Below, piece after piece: positions 16,766 to 24,766 of a stretch of 64,000 nucleotides of DNA; position 1 is the first letter of the stretch, and each line of letters starts with the position of its first letter. The DNA is from Streptomyces sp. CB01881 (GTDB lineage: Bacteria > Actinomycetota > Actinomycetes > Streptomycetales > Streptomycetaceae). The stretch lies in the NCBI RefSeq assembly GCF_002953255.1, contig NZ_CP026498.1, positions 8,994,506 through 9,058,505 of the forward strand, in the 5' to 3' direction. The position numbers and the translations under genes were made by a program. The notes beneath the pieces were generated by a model. That model was given only the letters and a program-made list of their open reading frames with translations, had not been told where the DNA came from and ran no database searches.

Positions 16766-17959
16766 TCACTTCTTCTTGGAGATGTACTCCAGCGCGTGCT
16801 GGGCGACGTCGTCCAGGTACGGGCCGGCCTCCCAGGTGTTGTCGTTGCCGCCGATGGAGGTGTCCGACACCAGGACCTGCTTGCCGTCCTTGGTGGCGAA
16901 CCAGCCGCCGCCGCTGTCGCCGCCGGTGCCGTTGCAGCCGATGGTCAGCATCGCCGGGCGGCTCGGGTCGATCGTGTGGCGGACCGGCTTGCCGCTGTCG
17001 CAGTGCTCCAGCTCCATGCCGTCGAAGGGCTTGCCGGCCGGGTAGCCGTAGCTGCTGACCGCGGTGATCTGCTCGCGCGGGGCGTTGAACCAGACCGGCA
17101 CCGAACCGCCGACGACCTCCTCCAGCGACTTGTTGCTGCCGTCCGGGTTGGCCACCCGGATGATGCCGAAGTCGTACTGGCTCCACGCGCCGCCGTACTC
17201 CGGGTCGGCCTCGCTCGACCAGGTCGGGGAGACGATGCCGGCGACCGCGCCCCACTCGCCGTACGGCTCGGCCTGAGCCAGCGAGCCCTGCTTGCCGCCG
17301 CTCACCGCGCCGGTGCTGTTGAACGCCGGGGCGAAGGTGATGTTGGTGTGCGACTTGCCGCCCTTGCCGCCGTGCAGGCAGTGGCTGGCGGTCCACACCA
17401 GGTTGCTCTTGCCGGGGTTGGCCGGGTCGGGGACGACGGTGCCGGAGCAGACGTACTCCTGGTTGCCGTCCTGGAAGAACAGCTTGCCGTTCACGTGGAA
17501 GTTCTTGGCGAACGGGTGCGGGACGGGCTTCTCCTCGACCAGCTTCGGCAGCGGGTCGTTGCCGCCGTCCGGCTGGGAGGTGGGCTGGCCCGAGGCCGCC
17601 CCGGTCGGCTGGGCGGTGGGTGCCGTCGTCGGCTGCGGGTTCGGCTGGCCGGGCTTGGACGGCTTGGCCTTCAGGATCTTCTGGAGGTCCCAGTAGCCCT
17701 TCACGGCCGGGGTGATCACGTTCTGCTGGGCGAACTTCTCCCAGTCGTCGTACTTCCACTTCTTCAGCTCGTCGAGGCTGGGCAGCTTGATCGGCGCCGC
17801 GCCCGGCTTGTCCGTGCTGGTGGCCGCGGTGGTGGGCGCCGCGGTCTCGGCCCCGGTCGTGTCGCTGTTGTCCGGCCCACACGCCGTCGCGACCACCATC
17901 GTCAGTGCGACCACGGAGGCGCCCAGTGCAGCACGAGTCGTCCGGGATATGTGTGACAT
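16766..17959 (-). CDS. Trypsin-like serine protease, predicted lipoprotein
   Basis: 397 residues. A short basic N-region, hydrophobic helix and lipobox VVATAC with C27 predict a lipoprotein held at the outer face of the membrane. A Pro/Thr/Gln-rich linker (about 98-140) follows. The chymotrypsin-fold triad is clear: His in VWTASHC (H193), Asp in YDFGIIRV (D263), Ser in GTGGDSGGG (S349). Four extra cysteines could make disulfides. Substrate unknown; the acidic, Trp-rich pro-segment (residues 61-95) may keep the enzyme inactive until cleavage. AGGGGGAA precedes ATG 17959. A 15-bp hairpin terminator follows. Confidence 0.87.
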   Translation of the reverse strand: MSHISRTTRAALGASVVALTMVVATACGPDNSDTTGAETAAPTTAATSTDKPGAAPIKLPSLDELKKWKYDDWEKFAQQNVITPAVKGYWDLQKILKAKPSKPGQPNPQPTTAPTAQPTGAASGQPTSQPDGGNDPLPKLVEEKPVPHPFAKNFHVNGKLFFQDGNQEYVCSGTVVPDPANPGKSNLVWTASHCLHGGKGGKSHTNITFAPAFNSTGAVSGGKQGSLAQAEPYGEWGAVAGIVSPTWSSEADPEYGGAWSQYDFGIIRVANPDGSNKSLEEVVGGSVPVWFNAPREQITAVSSYGYPAGKPFDGMELEHCDSGKPVRHTIDPSRPAMLTIGCNGTGGDSGGGWFATKDGKQVLVSDTSIGGNDNTWEAGPYLDDVAQHALEYISKKK

Positions 17960-18226
17960 CAGTTCAATTCCCCCTGTGGATGGACGCCGTACGTTCCGGG
18001 GACGCCCGGGACACTCGTACGGCAGGTGAGGAGTCTGCCATGCGGATAAAGGCGTCCTTACATCCGCCCCTGACCGGGACGCGGCTGTCACCGGATCGGC
18101 ACGTGATCGGCACGGAAAAAAATCGGTTGCAGGTGCCTTCGGGCCTCCGTAGCGTCATCCGTGCCACCCGTCAGAACAGGAGAAGGCCGTTGCTCTACTG
18201 AGGTCCCGAGACACCGCCCCCGCCGC

Positions 18227-18320
18227 GATGCAGCCTGCCGATGCAGCCCGTCGACGCAGCCTCCCCGACGCAGTTCCGTCGGCGCTCGTCGATGCAGCCC
18301 TGCCGATGCAGTCCCGCTGC
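18227..18320. repeat. 13-14 bp imperfect tandem repeat GATGCAGCC
   Basis: Six copies of a GA(T/C)GCAG(C/T)C core recur at 13-14 bp spacing (one copy degraded) in the 513-bp gap (17960-18472) between the divergent protease and second ABC-F genes. No gene was found in the gap apart from a possible leader ORF. It also has a short A7 tract near 18116. Confidence 0.75.
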
Positions 18321-18450
18321 CCGCGGTCCGTGAGTGTGCGAGTGCGCGACCTCAGTGGTGAGCCGGTCCGCGGCCCTTGACGGCCCCCGGCCCCGCCACC
18401 TCCCTGCGTGCACTCCTGCGGTGTTTCCCGTGTTGCTCCCCAGACCGCAG
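18306..18450 (+). promoter_or_regulatory. Possible leader of the second ABC-F gene: short ORF and inverted repeat
   Basis: A 24-codon ORF (ATG 18306 to TGA 18380) and a 7-bp perfect inverted repeat, CTGCGGT (18416-18422) and ACCGCAG (18444-18450), sit between the repeat array and the ribosome site at 18461. Many antibiotic-resistance ABC-F genes are controlled by drug-stalled ribosomes on a leader ORF, and this layout would suit that. The ORF lacks a ribosome site, so this is speculative. Confidence 0.3.
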
Positions 18451-18472
18451 GCAACCACCCGGGAGGCCACCC

Positions 18473-20080
18473 ATGGCACAACCCATCACCTCCGTCCTCT
18501 GCACCGACCTCGGCTTCGAATGGCCCGACGGCACAACGGTCCTGGACGGCTTCCACCTCGCCGTCGGCCCCGGCCGGACGGGCCTGATCGGGCTCAACGG
18601 CGCCGGGAAGTCCACCCTGCTGCGCCTCGTCGCCGGCGAACTCACCCCCACCGCGGGCACCGTCAAGGTCGGCGGCGAGCTCGGCTACCTGCCGCAGGGC
18701 CTCACCCTCGACACCGGACTGCGGGTCGACGAGGCGCTCGGTGTCCGGGCCACCCGCGAGGCCCTGCACGCCATCGAGGCCGGCGACACCGACCAGCGCC
18801 ACTTCGACGCCGTCGGCGAGGACTGGGACGTCGAGGAGCGCGCCCGCGCCACGCTCGACCGGCTCGGCCTGCACCGGCTCGGGCTCGACCGCACCACCGG
18901 CGAGCTCTCCGGCGGCGAGGCGGTGCTGCTCAGGCTCGCCGCCCTGCTGCTGCGCCGCCCCGACGTCCTGCTGCTCGACGAACCCACCAACAACCTCGAC
19001 CGGGCCGCCCGCGAGCGGCTCTACGAGACGGTGGCCGGCTGGAGCGGGGTGATGCTGATCGTCAGCCACGACCGCGAGCTGCTCCAGCACGTCGACCAGA
19101 TCGCCGACCTCCGGGACGGCCAGGTCACCTGGTACGGCGGGAACTTCGCCGAGTACGAGCGCACCCTCGCCGCCCAGCAGGAGACGGCCGAGCGGATGCT
19201 GCGCAACGCCGAGGCCGACGTCCAGCGCCAGAAGCGGGACTTGGCCGAGGCCCGCATCCGGCTGGAGCGCAGCGCCGGCTACGGCAAGAAGCGCTCGGTC
19301 ACCCGCAACGACCCGCACATCTTCCGCGGCATGCTGAAACGCCAGGGCCAGGAGACGGCGGGCCGGCTCCAGGGCATGCACACCGAGCGGCTGGAGGAGG
19401 CCAGGCAGCGGCTCACCGCCGCCGAGGAGGCGGTGCGGGACGACGCCGAGATCCGGATCGACCTGCCCCGCACGGCGGTCCCGGCCGGCCGCACCGTGCT
19501 CACCCTGCAGAAGGTCCGGCTGCCGTACGGCACCACCGCCGACCTCGACCTCCGCGGCCCCGAGCGGATCGCACTGGTCGGCCGCAACGGCTCCGGCAAG
19601 ACCACCCTGCTGCGCGCCATCGCCGGTGAACTCGCCCCGCTGGAGGGCGAGATCACCACCCCGGTGCCGGTGCGCCACCTGCCCCAGCGCCTCGACCTGC
19701 TGGACGACGGGCTCACCGTCGCCGGGAACGTCAAGCGGTTCGCGCCGAACGCGGGGGACAACGCGATCCGGGCCCGGCTGGCCCGGTTCCTGTTCCGCGG
19801 CGGCCGGGCCGACCAGCCCGCCGCCACCCTCTCCGGCGGCGAGCGGTTCCGCGCCACCCTGGCCGCCCTGCTGCTGGCCGACCCGCCGCCGCAGCTCCTG
19901 CTGCTCGACGAGCCGACCAACAACCTCGACCTGGCCAGCGTCCGCCAGCTCACCGAGGCCCTCGCCGCCTACCAGGGGGCGCTGATCGTGGTCAGCCACG
20001 ACCTGCCGTTCCTGCGCGGCCTGGGGCTCACCCGCTGGCTGGAGCTGGACGGCGAACTGCGGGCGGTGGAGCCGATGTAG
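18473..20080 (+). CDS. ABC-F family ATPase (second copy, different subtype)
   Basis: 535 residues, two cassettes, no membrane helices. Cassette 1: GLNGAGKST, GELSGGEAVLLRL, VLLLDEPTNNLD. Cassette 2: GRNGSGKTT, ATLSGGERFRATL, LLLLDEPTNNLD. The linker (about 220-315) is basic and coiled-coil-like, with the GYGKKRSVTRNDPHIFRGMLK stretch known from actinobacterial macrolide/lincosamide-type ABC-F proteins. GGGAGG lies 7 bp before ATG 18473. Sequence differs strongly from the ABC-F protein at 15-16.6 kb, so this is not a recent duplication. Likely a ribosome-protection or translation factor. Confidence 0.9.
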   Translation: MAQPITSVLCTDLGFEWPDGTTVLDGFHLAVGPGRTGLIGLNGAGKSTLLRLVAGELTPTAGTVKVGGELGYLPQGLTLDTGLRVDEALGVRATREALHAIEAGDTDQRHFDAVGEDWDVEERARATLDRLGLHRLGLDRTTGELSGGEAVLLRLAALLLRRPDVLLLDEPTNNLDRAARERLYETVAGWSGVMLIVSHDRELLQHVDQIADLRDGQVTWYGGNFAEYERTLAAQQETAERMLRNAEADVQRQKRDLAEARIRLERSAGYGKKRSVTRNDPHIFRGMLKRQGQETAGRLQGMHTERLEEARQRLTAAEEAVRDDAEIRIDLPRTAVPAGRTVLTLQKVRLPYGTTADLDLRGPERIALVGRNGSGKTTLLRAIAGELAPLEGEITTPVPVRHLPQRLDLLDDGLTVAGNVKRFAPNAGDNAIRARLARFLFRGGRADQPAATLSGGERFRATLAALLLADPPPQLLLLDEPTNNLDLASVRQLTEALAAYQGALIVVSHDLPFLRGLGLTRWLELDGELRAVEPM

Positions 20081-20131
20081 CGCGTACCGGGGCGCGGCCC
20101 CCACCGGCCGGCAGCGCGTACCGGGGTGCGG

Positions 20132-21109
20132 CTACGTGCCGGAGGCACCGCCGAGGGCCTGGCGGGCCCGGCTCAGCGCCGAGTCCTTGAGCCCGTCCAG
20201 CTCCTCGGGGGTGAACACCGGTGTGCGCACGTCCGGAGGGATGCCCGGCCCGTCGAAGGAGGAGCCGTCGGGGGTCAGGAACTTCTCGTTCGGCAGGATG
20301 ACCGCGAAGGTCGGCGACAGCAGCCGGATCAGGACGTCGGAGAAGACGCCCTGGGTGTTCTCGCCGATCCGGGTGACGTGCGGGCTGCGCGCGATCAGCG
20401 CCTGGGTGAAGGTCTCGCCCGCGCTCACCGTCGAGCCGGCGGTGAGCAGGGCGACCGGCCCGGTGTAGCGCGCGCCGGCGGCCGGCCGGACGGGGATCGG
20501 CTGCGGGGTGGTGAAGCGGGTCGGGTCGCCCGGGTCGTTCCGGGCCACCTTGCGGTAGGCGAGGTACGGCCGGTCGGTGAGCCGGGCGGCGATCCGCGGC
20601 CCGAGCTCGTCCGACCCGCCGCCGTTCAGCCGTACGTCGATCACCAGTCCGCGTGGCCGGGCCGGTCCGGCCAGCACGGCGTCCAGGGCCCGGTCGAGCT
20701 CGGCGGCCTGGTCCTGGTAGCTGCCGTCGTCGACGTAGTCGTCGAAGCCGCTGACCCGCAGGTGGCCGATCCCGCCAGGGAGTTCGCCCACGCCCAGCCT
20801 GCCGCCGCCGAAGACCACCTCGGGTGCCAGGAGCTGGGACGCGACGGCCTCCGCCGACCGTTTCCTCAGCTCCTTGGTCGGCTGGGCCGTCCCGGGCCGC
20901 AGGCCCCCGAAGACCGGGGTGAGGCCCCCGCCGGCACGGGCGCGGGCCAGCCCGGTGTGCGCGTCGTGCAGCGGCTCGATCATCTCGACGAAGATCTGCT
21001 GGAGCCGGTCGTCGGTGGTCTGCGGGCCGACCTGCGGCCGGTAGCGGTCCCCGGCCACGGGCTGGTGGGGATGAACGTCCTGGTGGCCGAAGGCCTGGTG
21101 CTCGGGCGA
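20132..21109 (-). pseudogene. S41 family peptidase, 5'-truncated
   Basis: The reading frame from about 21109 carries the C-terminal two thirds of an S41 (tail-specific/tricorn-type) protease: RYRPQVGP, MIEPLHDAHTG, LVIDVRLNGGGSDELG, the nucleophile region TAGSTVSAGETFT and GENTQGVFSDV. Full-length relatives have about 120 more N-terminal residues including signal or helical cap; upstream, the frame leaves the family and overlaps the promoter and coding region of the antitoxin on the other strand. No ribosome site precedes any possible start (GTG 21058, ATG 20983). I read it as a remnant, possibly cut when the toxin-antitoxin pair arrived. Confidence 0.6.
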
Positions 21110-21211
21110 ATCGGCGCGTCGTAGCGGGCGGGCGCCCGAGGCGGTGTGCGGCGGACCGGAGCGGTGCCGGTCCGGTACCCAACTCCCTTGCCCTCCAGTA
21201 CCATCGGCGCC

Positions 21212-21424
21212 ATGCCAGCGCTCAACATCGAGTACACGGAGCACGAACTCGCCGCCATCCGCGAGGCCGCCGCAGCCGACGGCAAGAGCGTCAGGGCGTA
21301 CGTCCACGATCTCAGCGTGCGGGAGCAGCAGCGGCGGGTCTTCGTCGACCACGCGGTGGCGTTCTGGAAGGAGCACCGGGAGGAGTTCGACGAGGCCTTC
21401 CCGGAGGACGCGCCCGCGGCGTGA
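21212..21424 (+). CDS. Small antitoxin-like protein, ribbon-helix-helix type
   Basis: 70 residues. A short beta strand (LNIEYTEHEL) and two helices (AAIREAAAADGKSVRAYVHDLSV) fit a ribbon-helix-helix DNA-binding dimer; the acidic tail (EEFDEAFPEDAP) would bind and neutralise the partner. The next gene, 37 bp downstream, encodes a Fic-like protein. Such pairs are annotated in many Streptomyces as toxin-antitoxin systems; DNA-binding antitoxins usually repress their own operon. No clear ribosome site; ATG 21212 matches the family's start. Confidence 0.65.
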   Translation: MPALNIEYTEHELAAIREAAAADGKSVRAYVHDLSVREQQRRVFVDHAVAFWKEHREEFDEAFPEDAPAA

Positions 21425-21461
21425 GCACGGCGGTCCGGAGCAGCGGAGAGGGGCGGCGGTG

Positions 21462-21833
21462 ATGCTGCTCCACGTCGACCTGCGCTGGCTGCTCGACGTC
21501 CAGGAGCAGGCGTCGCCGGAGGACCTGAGCGTCCGGGACTACTCGGCGTTGCAGGCGGCCGTCGCCCGCCACCGGGTCAACACCGCGCAGCTCGGTCACG
21601 ACGCCGACCCGGCCTGGTGCGCGGCCACCCTGATGCACACCATCGTGCTGCTGCGGCCGCTGCCGGTGCGCAACAACCTGTACGCCTGCATGACCACGGC
21701 CGCGTACATGCACGCCGCGAAGGAGGGCATCGACCCGCCCTACGGCGCCCTGGTCGAGCTGGCCCGGGACGTCGCCGCAGGCCGCTCCGACGTGTTCGCG
21801 GCGGCCGACCGGATCCGCTCCTGGCGGATCTGA
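21462..21833 (+). CDS. Fic-family toxin-like protein with degenerate motif
   Basis: 123 residues, all-helical: LHVDLRWLLDVQEQ, SVRDYSALQAAVARHRV, LMHTIVLLRPLPVRNNLYACMTTAAYMHAAKEGI and VELARDVAAGRSDVFAAADRIRSW. The layout matches the short Doc/Fic-like toxins of Streptomyces, but the HPFx(D/E)GNxR active-site motif of Fic AMP-transferases is replaced by RPLPVRNNL, so AMPylation or phosphorylation by the usual route is doubtful. GGAGAGGGG precedes ATG 21462 (in-frame GTG 21459 also possible). Partner of the antitoxin directly upstream. Confidence 0.65.
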   Translation: MLLHVDLRWLLDVQEQASPEDLSVRDYSALQAAVARHRVNTAQLGHDADPAWCAATLMHTIVLLRPLPVRNNLYACMTTAAYMHAAKEGIDPPYGALVELARDVAAGRSDVFAAADRIRSWRI

Positions 21834-21855
21834 ACGGCCGCCGCGGCCGTCCGGA

Positions 21856-22551
21856 TCAGACCTCGGCGGCCTCGGAGGCGGCTTCGGAGGCGGGCTCGGA
21901 CGCGGTGCCGGCTCCCGGCCGGAGCTTGCCCGCGACCAGGGTGCCCAGCCGGTCCAGGCCGATCACGGTGGCCGCGAGGACGACGAACTCCACGGTCAGC
22001 AGGGCGATCTGGCCCCACACGTAGCCGTAGCCCTTGGTCGTCGGGTCGAAGAAGAAGTACGGGTACGGCATCGGGTAGTTGGAGAACAGCGCGTTGCGGG
22101 TCAGCACGATCGCCGCGTAGCCGAGCGGGAACGCGAGCCAGAGCGGGACGTCCCGCCAGGCGGAGGCGTTCCGCGGCTTCAGCGTCAGCCAGTCGGTGAT
22201 CACCATCACCGGGGTGACGTAGTGCAGGAAGAACGACGACCAGTGCTGGAGCTTGTCCGGCCCGTCGAAGAGCCCGGGCAGCGGGTTGGCGCCGTGCTCC
22301 AGCAGGACGTGCGAGACCAGCCCGGTGATCAGGATGTAGAGCGTCGCGGCACCGCGCAGCCGGGGCGCGGGCGCGTCCACCGTGCCGCGCTTGAGCATCC
22401 AGTACACGGCGCCGATGAAGTAGCCGAGCACGATCACGTTGCTCTGGATGGTGAAGTAGACCAGCGGCGCGGTCTGGAGGGTCAGGCCGAGGCCCGCCGA
22501 GAGCACGATGCCCATGCGCCACCAGAGCGCGGGACGGGTCCGGACTGACAT
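21856..22551 (-). CDS. Pr6Pr family membrane protein
   Basis: 231 residues with about six membrane helices. Diagnostic features are FTIQSNVIVLGYF, HVLLEHG, FFLHYVTPVMVITDW and the PYPYFFFDP stretch near the end, as in the Pr6Pr family, which has no assigned function. The C-terminal tail (about 210-231) is a low-complexity SEPASEAASEAAEV acidic segment. It lies at the opposite strand just 22 bp after the Fic-like gene. Integral to the cytoplasmic membrane; role unknown. Confidence 0.75.
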   Translation of the reverse strand: MSVRTRPALWWRMGIVLSAGLGLTLQTAPLVYFTIQSNVIVLGYFIGAVYWMLKRGTVDAPAPRLRGAATLYILITGLVSHVLLEHGANPLPGLFDGPDKLQHWSSFFLHYVTPVMVITDWLTLKPRNASAWRDVPLWLAFPLGYAAIVLTRNALFSNYPMPYPYFFFDPTTKGYGYVWGQIALLTVEFVVLAATVIGLDRLGTLVAGKLRPGAGTASEPASEAASEAAEV

Positions 22552-22766
22552 GCGGCCACCAGTTCGTTTCAGGCGATACGGGAGGTATCGGGTGGTAGAG
22601 GGAGGGAAGGCCGCACTCTACTCGCTGGTAGGGCCGGGACGGAAGAAACGTTGCAGCGGGTGCTCCCCGGCCCGCCGTCCGCCGTCCGCCGTCCCCGGCG
22701 ACCGTCCCCGGCCACCGCTCGCCGGCCCGCCGTCCGCCGCCCCGGCCAGCCCCTCGCCGTCCTGCG

Positions 22767-23480
22767 CTACCCCGGCAGCACGAAGCCCGACTCGTACGCG
22801 GCGATCACCGCCTGGGTGCGGTCCCGGGCGCCCAGCTTGGCGAGCACGCTGCCGACGTGCGTCTTGACCGTCTCCTGGCTGACCACCAGCCGTCCGGCGA
22901 TCTCACCGTTGTTCAGCCCGGCCGCCATCAGCCGCAGCACCTGGCCCTCCCGCTCGGTGAGCCGCCCGATCGGCCCCTGCGCGGGCGCGCGCCGTCCGAC
23001 GGGGGCGTGGCGCAGGGCCAGGTCGCGCACCGCGGCCGGGAAGAGCAGGGAGTCCCCGCGCGCGACCAGCCGCACCGCCTGGACCATCTCCTCCGCACTG
23101 GCCCGCTTCAGCAGGAACCCGGCGGCCCCGGCCCGCAGCGCGTCGTACACGTGGTCGTCGTGCTCGAAGGTGGTGACCACCATGATCCTGGGCGGGTCGG
23201 CCATCCCGCCGACCAGCTGTTCGGTGGCCCGGATGCCGTCGATGCCGGGCATCCGCACGTCCATCAGCACCACGTCCGGGCGCAGTTCGCGGACCAGCGG
23301 CACCACCTCGGCCCCGTCGGCGGCCTCGCCGACCACGGTGAGGTCCGGTTCGGCGTCGATCACCACCCGCAGGCCCGTCCGGACCAGGCGCTCGTCGTCC
23401 GCGATCACCACCCGGACCGGCCCGTCGTCCCCGTCCGTCGTCCCCGCCGTCCCGTTCACGGCACCCCGCATCCCCGTCAT
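22767..23480 (-). CDS. NarL/FixJ-family response regulator
   Basis: 237 residues. Receiver domain (about 20-135) with acidic pair ADDE, phospho-acceptor Asp in VVLMDVRMPGIDG, Thr/Lys in VVTTFEHDDHVYDALRAGAAGFLLK. LuxR-type HTH (about 175-235): LTEREGQVLRLMAAGLNNGEIAGRLVVS. ATG 23480 overlaps the kinase stop as ATGA, so the two are translationally coupled. Third gene of an operon with a membrane protein and a kinase. Confidence 0.92.
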   Translation of the reverse strand: MTGMRGAVNGTAGTTDGDDGPVRVVIADDERLVRTGLRVVIDAEPDLTVVGEAADGAEVVPLVRELRPDVVLMDVRMPGIDGIRATEQLVGGMADPPRIMVVTTFEHDDHVYDALRAGAAGFLLKRASAEEMVQAVRLVARGDSLLFPAAVRDLALRHAPVGRRAPAQGPIGRLTEREGQVLRLMAAGLNNGEIAGRLVVSQETVKTHVGSVLAKLGARDRTQAVIAAYESGFVLPG

Positions 23481-24766
23481 CGTGTCCCTCCCACCGGCAG
23501 CCAGACCGCCAGCCGCCACGTCGTCCCGTCCTCCGCCGGCCCGGCCTCGCAGCCGCCGTGCAGCACCGCGGCCCGCTCGCCGATCCCGCGCAGCCCGCGG
23601 CCGCCACCGGGGCGGCTGGGGCGGGCCGGGCCCAGCGGGTTGGTCAGCTCGATCTCCAGCCGGCCCGCGGCCAGCCCCACCCGGAGCCCGGCGGGCGCGG
23701 TCGGCCCGGCGTGCCGCAGCACGTTGGTCAGGCCCTCCTGGACGATCCGGTACGCCTCGCGCGAGAGGGCGCCCGGCAGCCGTTCCAGGCCGGGCGGCAG
23801 CCCGGCGTCGACCTTCAGCCCGGTCCGGGCGAGCTGGCGCAGCAGGTCGTCCAGCCCGGCCAGGGTCGGCCCGGAGGGCTCGGCGTCGGCCCGGTCCTCC
23901 TCGCGCAGCAGGCCGAGCACGGCGTCCAGCTCGGCGACGGCGGCCCGCGCCGTCTCGCCGATCGCCTGGAGCGCCTCCGCGGCGAAGTCCGGGTCGGTCC
24001 GCAGCACCCGGGCGGCCGCCGAGGCCTGGATGCCGACCGCGCTGAGCGCGTGGCCGACCGAGTCGTGCAGCTCGCGCGCCAGCCGGTTGCGCTGGGCGAG
24101 CACGGTGGCCCGCCGTTCGGCCGCGGCCACCCGCTCCTCCGGGGTCGGGCCGAGCAGGACGGGCGCCCAGCGGGCCAGCAGGGCTCCCAGGCCGGCGCTG
24201 GTGGAGAGGATCAGCAGCATCAGCGCGAGGCCCGTGACCGGCCCGGGCAGCCAGGACGGGGACCCGCGGTCCTGCCAGAACCGCACCAGATCGCCCAGCG
24301 ACGGCCCGACCAGCGGCGAGATCACCAGCATGACCGCGAACGGCGTCCCGGCCAGCGTCATCCCGCTGACCACGCCGCCGAACAGCAGGTGCAGCACGTA
24401 CCAGGCGGCGGTCTGCCGCCGGGCCGCCCAGGACCGGCCCGGGCCGGTGGCGACCTCGTCCGGCCGGTTCGGTGCACAGAGGGCCCGCGCGGCCGCCCCC
24501 TCCAGGCCACGCACGGTCGGCACCAGCGCGGTAACGGCGGCCATCGGCAGGGACATACCGAGTGCGGCGAAGTAGAGGAGCAGTTGGACCACCGGACCGT
24601 GCTCCGGGTTGAGCGCCCCGATCGCCACGGTCGACAGCATCCAGTACGGCATCAGCAGCGCGCCGCCGAGGACCAGGTACACCCAGCGCAGCCGGGCCCG
24701 CCGTCCGAACAGCGCGCTCGCGGCACGCCGCAGCCCCCGCCGTTCCGTGCCCGCCCCCGTGTTCAC
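23477..24766 (-). CDS. Sensor histidine kinase, HisKA_3 type
   Basis: 429 residues. Four or more helices fill the first 200 residues without a large external loop, then a dimerisation block RNRLARELHDSVGHALSAV (phospho-acceptor His) and a HATPase_c domain with the N-box in QEGLTNVLRHAG and glycine loops. HisKA_3 kinases pair with NarL regulators, as here. GTG 24766 overlaps the upstream stop by GTGA. Signals sensed are unknown, and the tight coupling to a membrane protein suggests that protein has a sensor or accessory role. Confidence 0.9.
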   Translation of the reverse strand: MNTGAGTERRGLRRAASALFGRRARLRWVYLVLGGALLMPYWMLSTVAIGALNPEHGPVVQLLLYFAALGMSLPMAAVTALVPTVRGLEGAAARALCAPNRPDEVATGPGRSWAARRQTAAWYVLHLLFGGVVSGMTLAGTPFAVMLVISPLVGPSLGDLVRFWQDRGSPSWLPGPVTGLALMLLILSTSAGLGALLARWAPVLLGPTPEERVAAAERRATVLAQRNRLARELHDSVGHALSAVGIQASAAARVLRTDPDFAAEALQAIGETARAAVAELDAVLGLLREEDRADAEPSGPTLAGLDDLLRQLARTGLKVDAGLPPGLERLPGALSREAYRIVQEGLTNVLRHAGPTAPAGLRVGLAAGRLEIELTNPLGPARPSRPGGGRGLRGIGERAAVLHGGCEAGPAEDGTTWRLAVWLPVGGTR

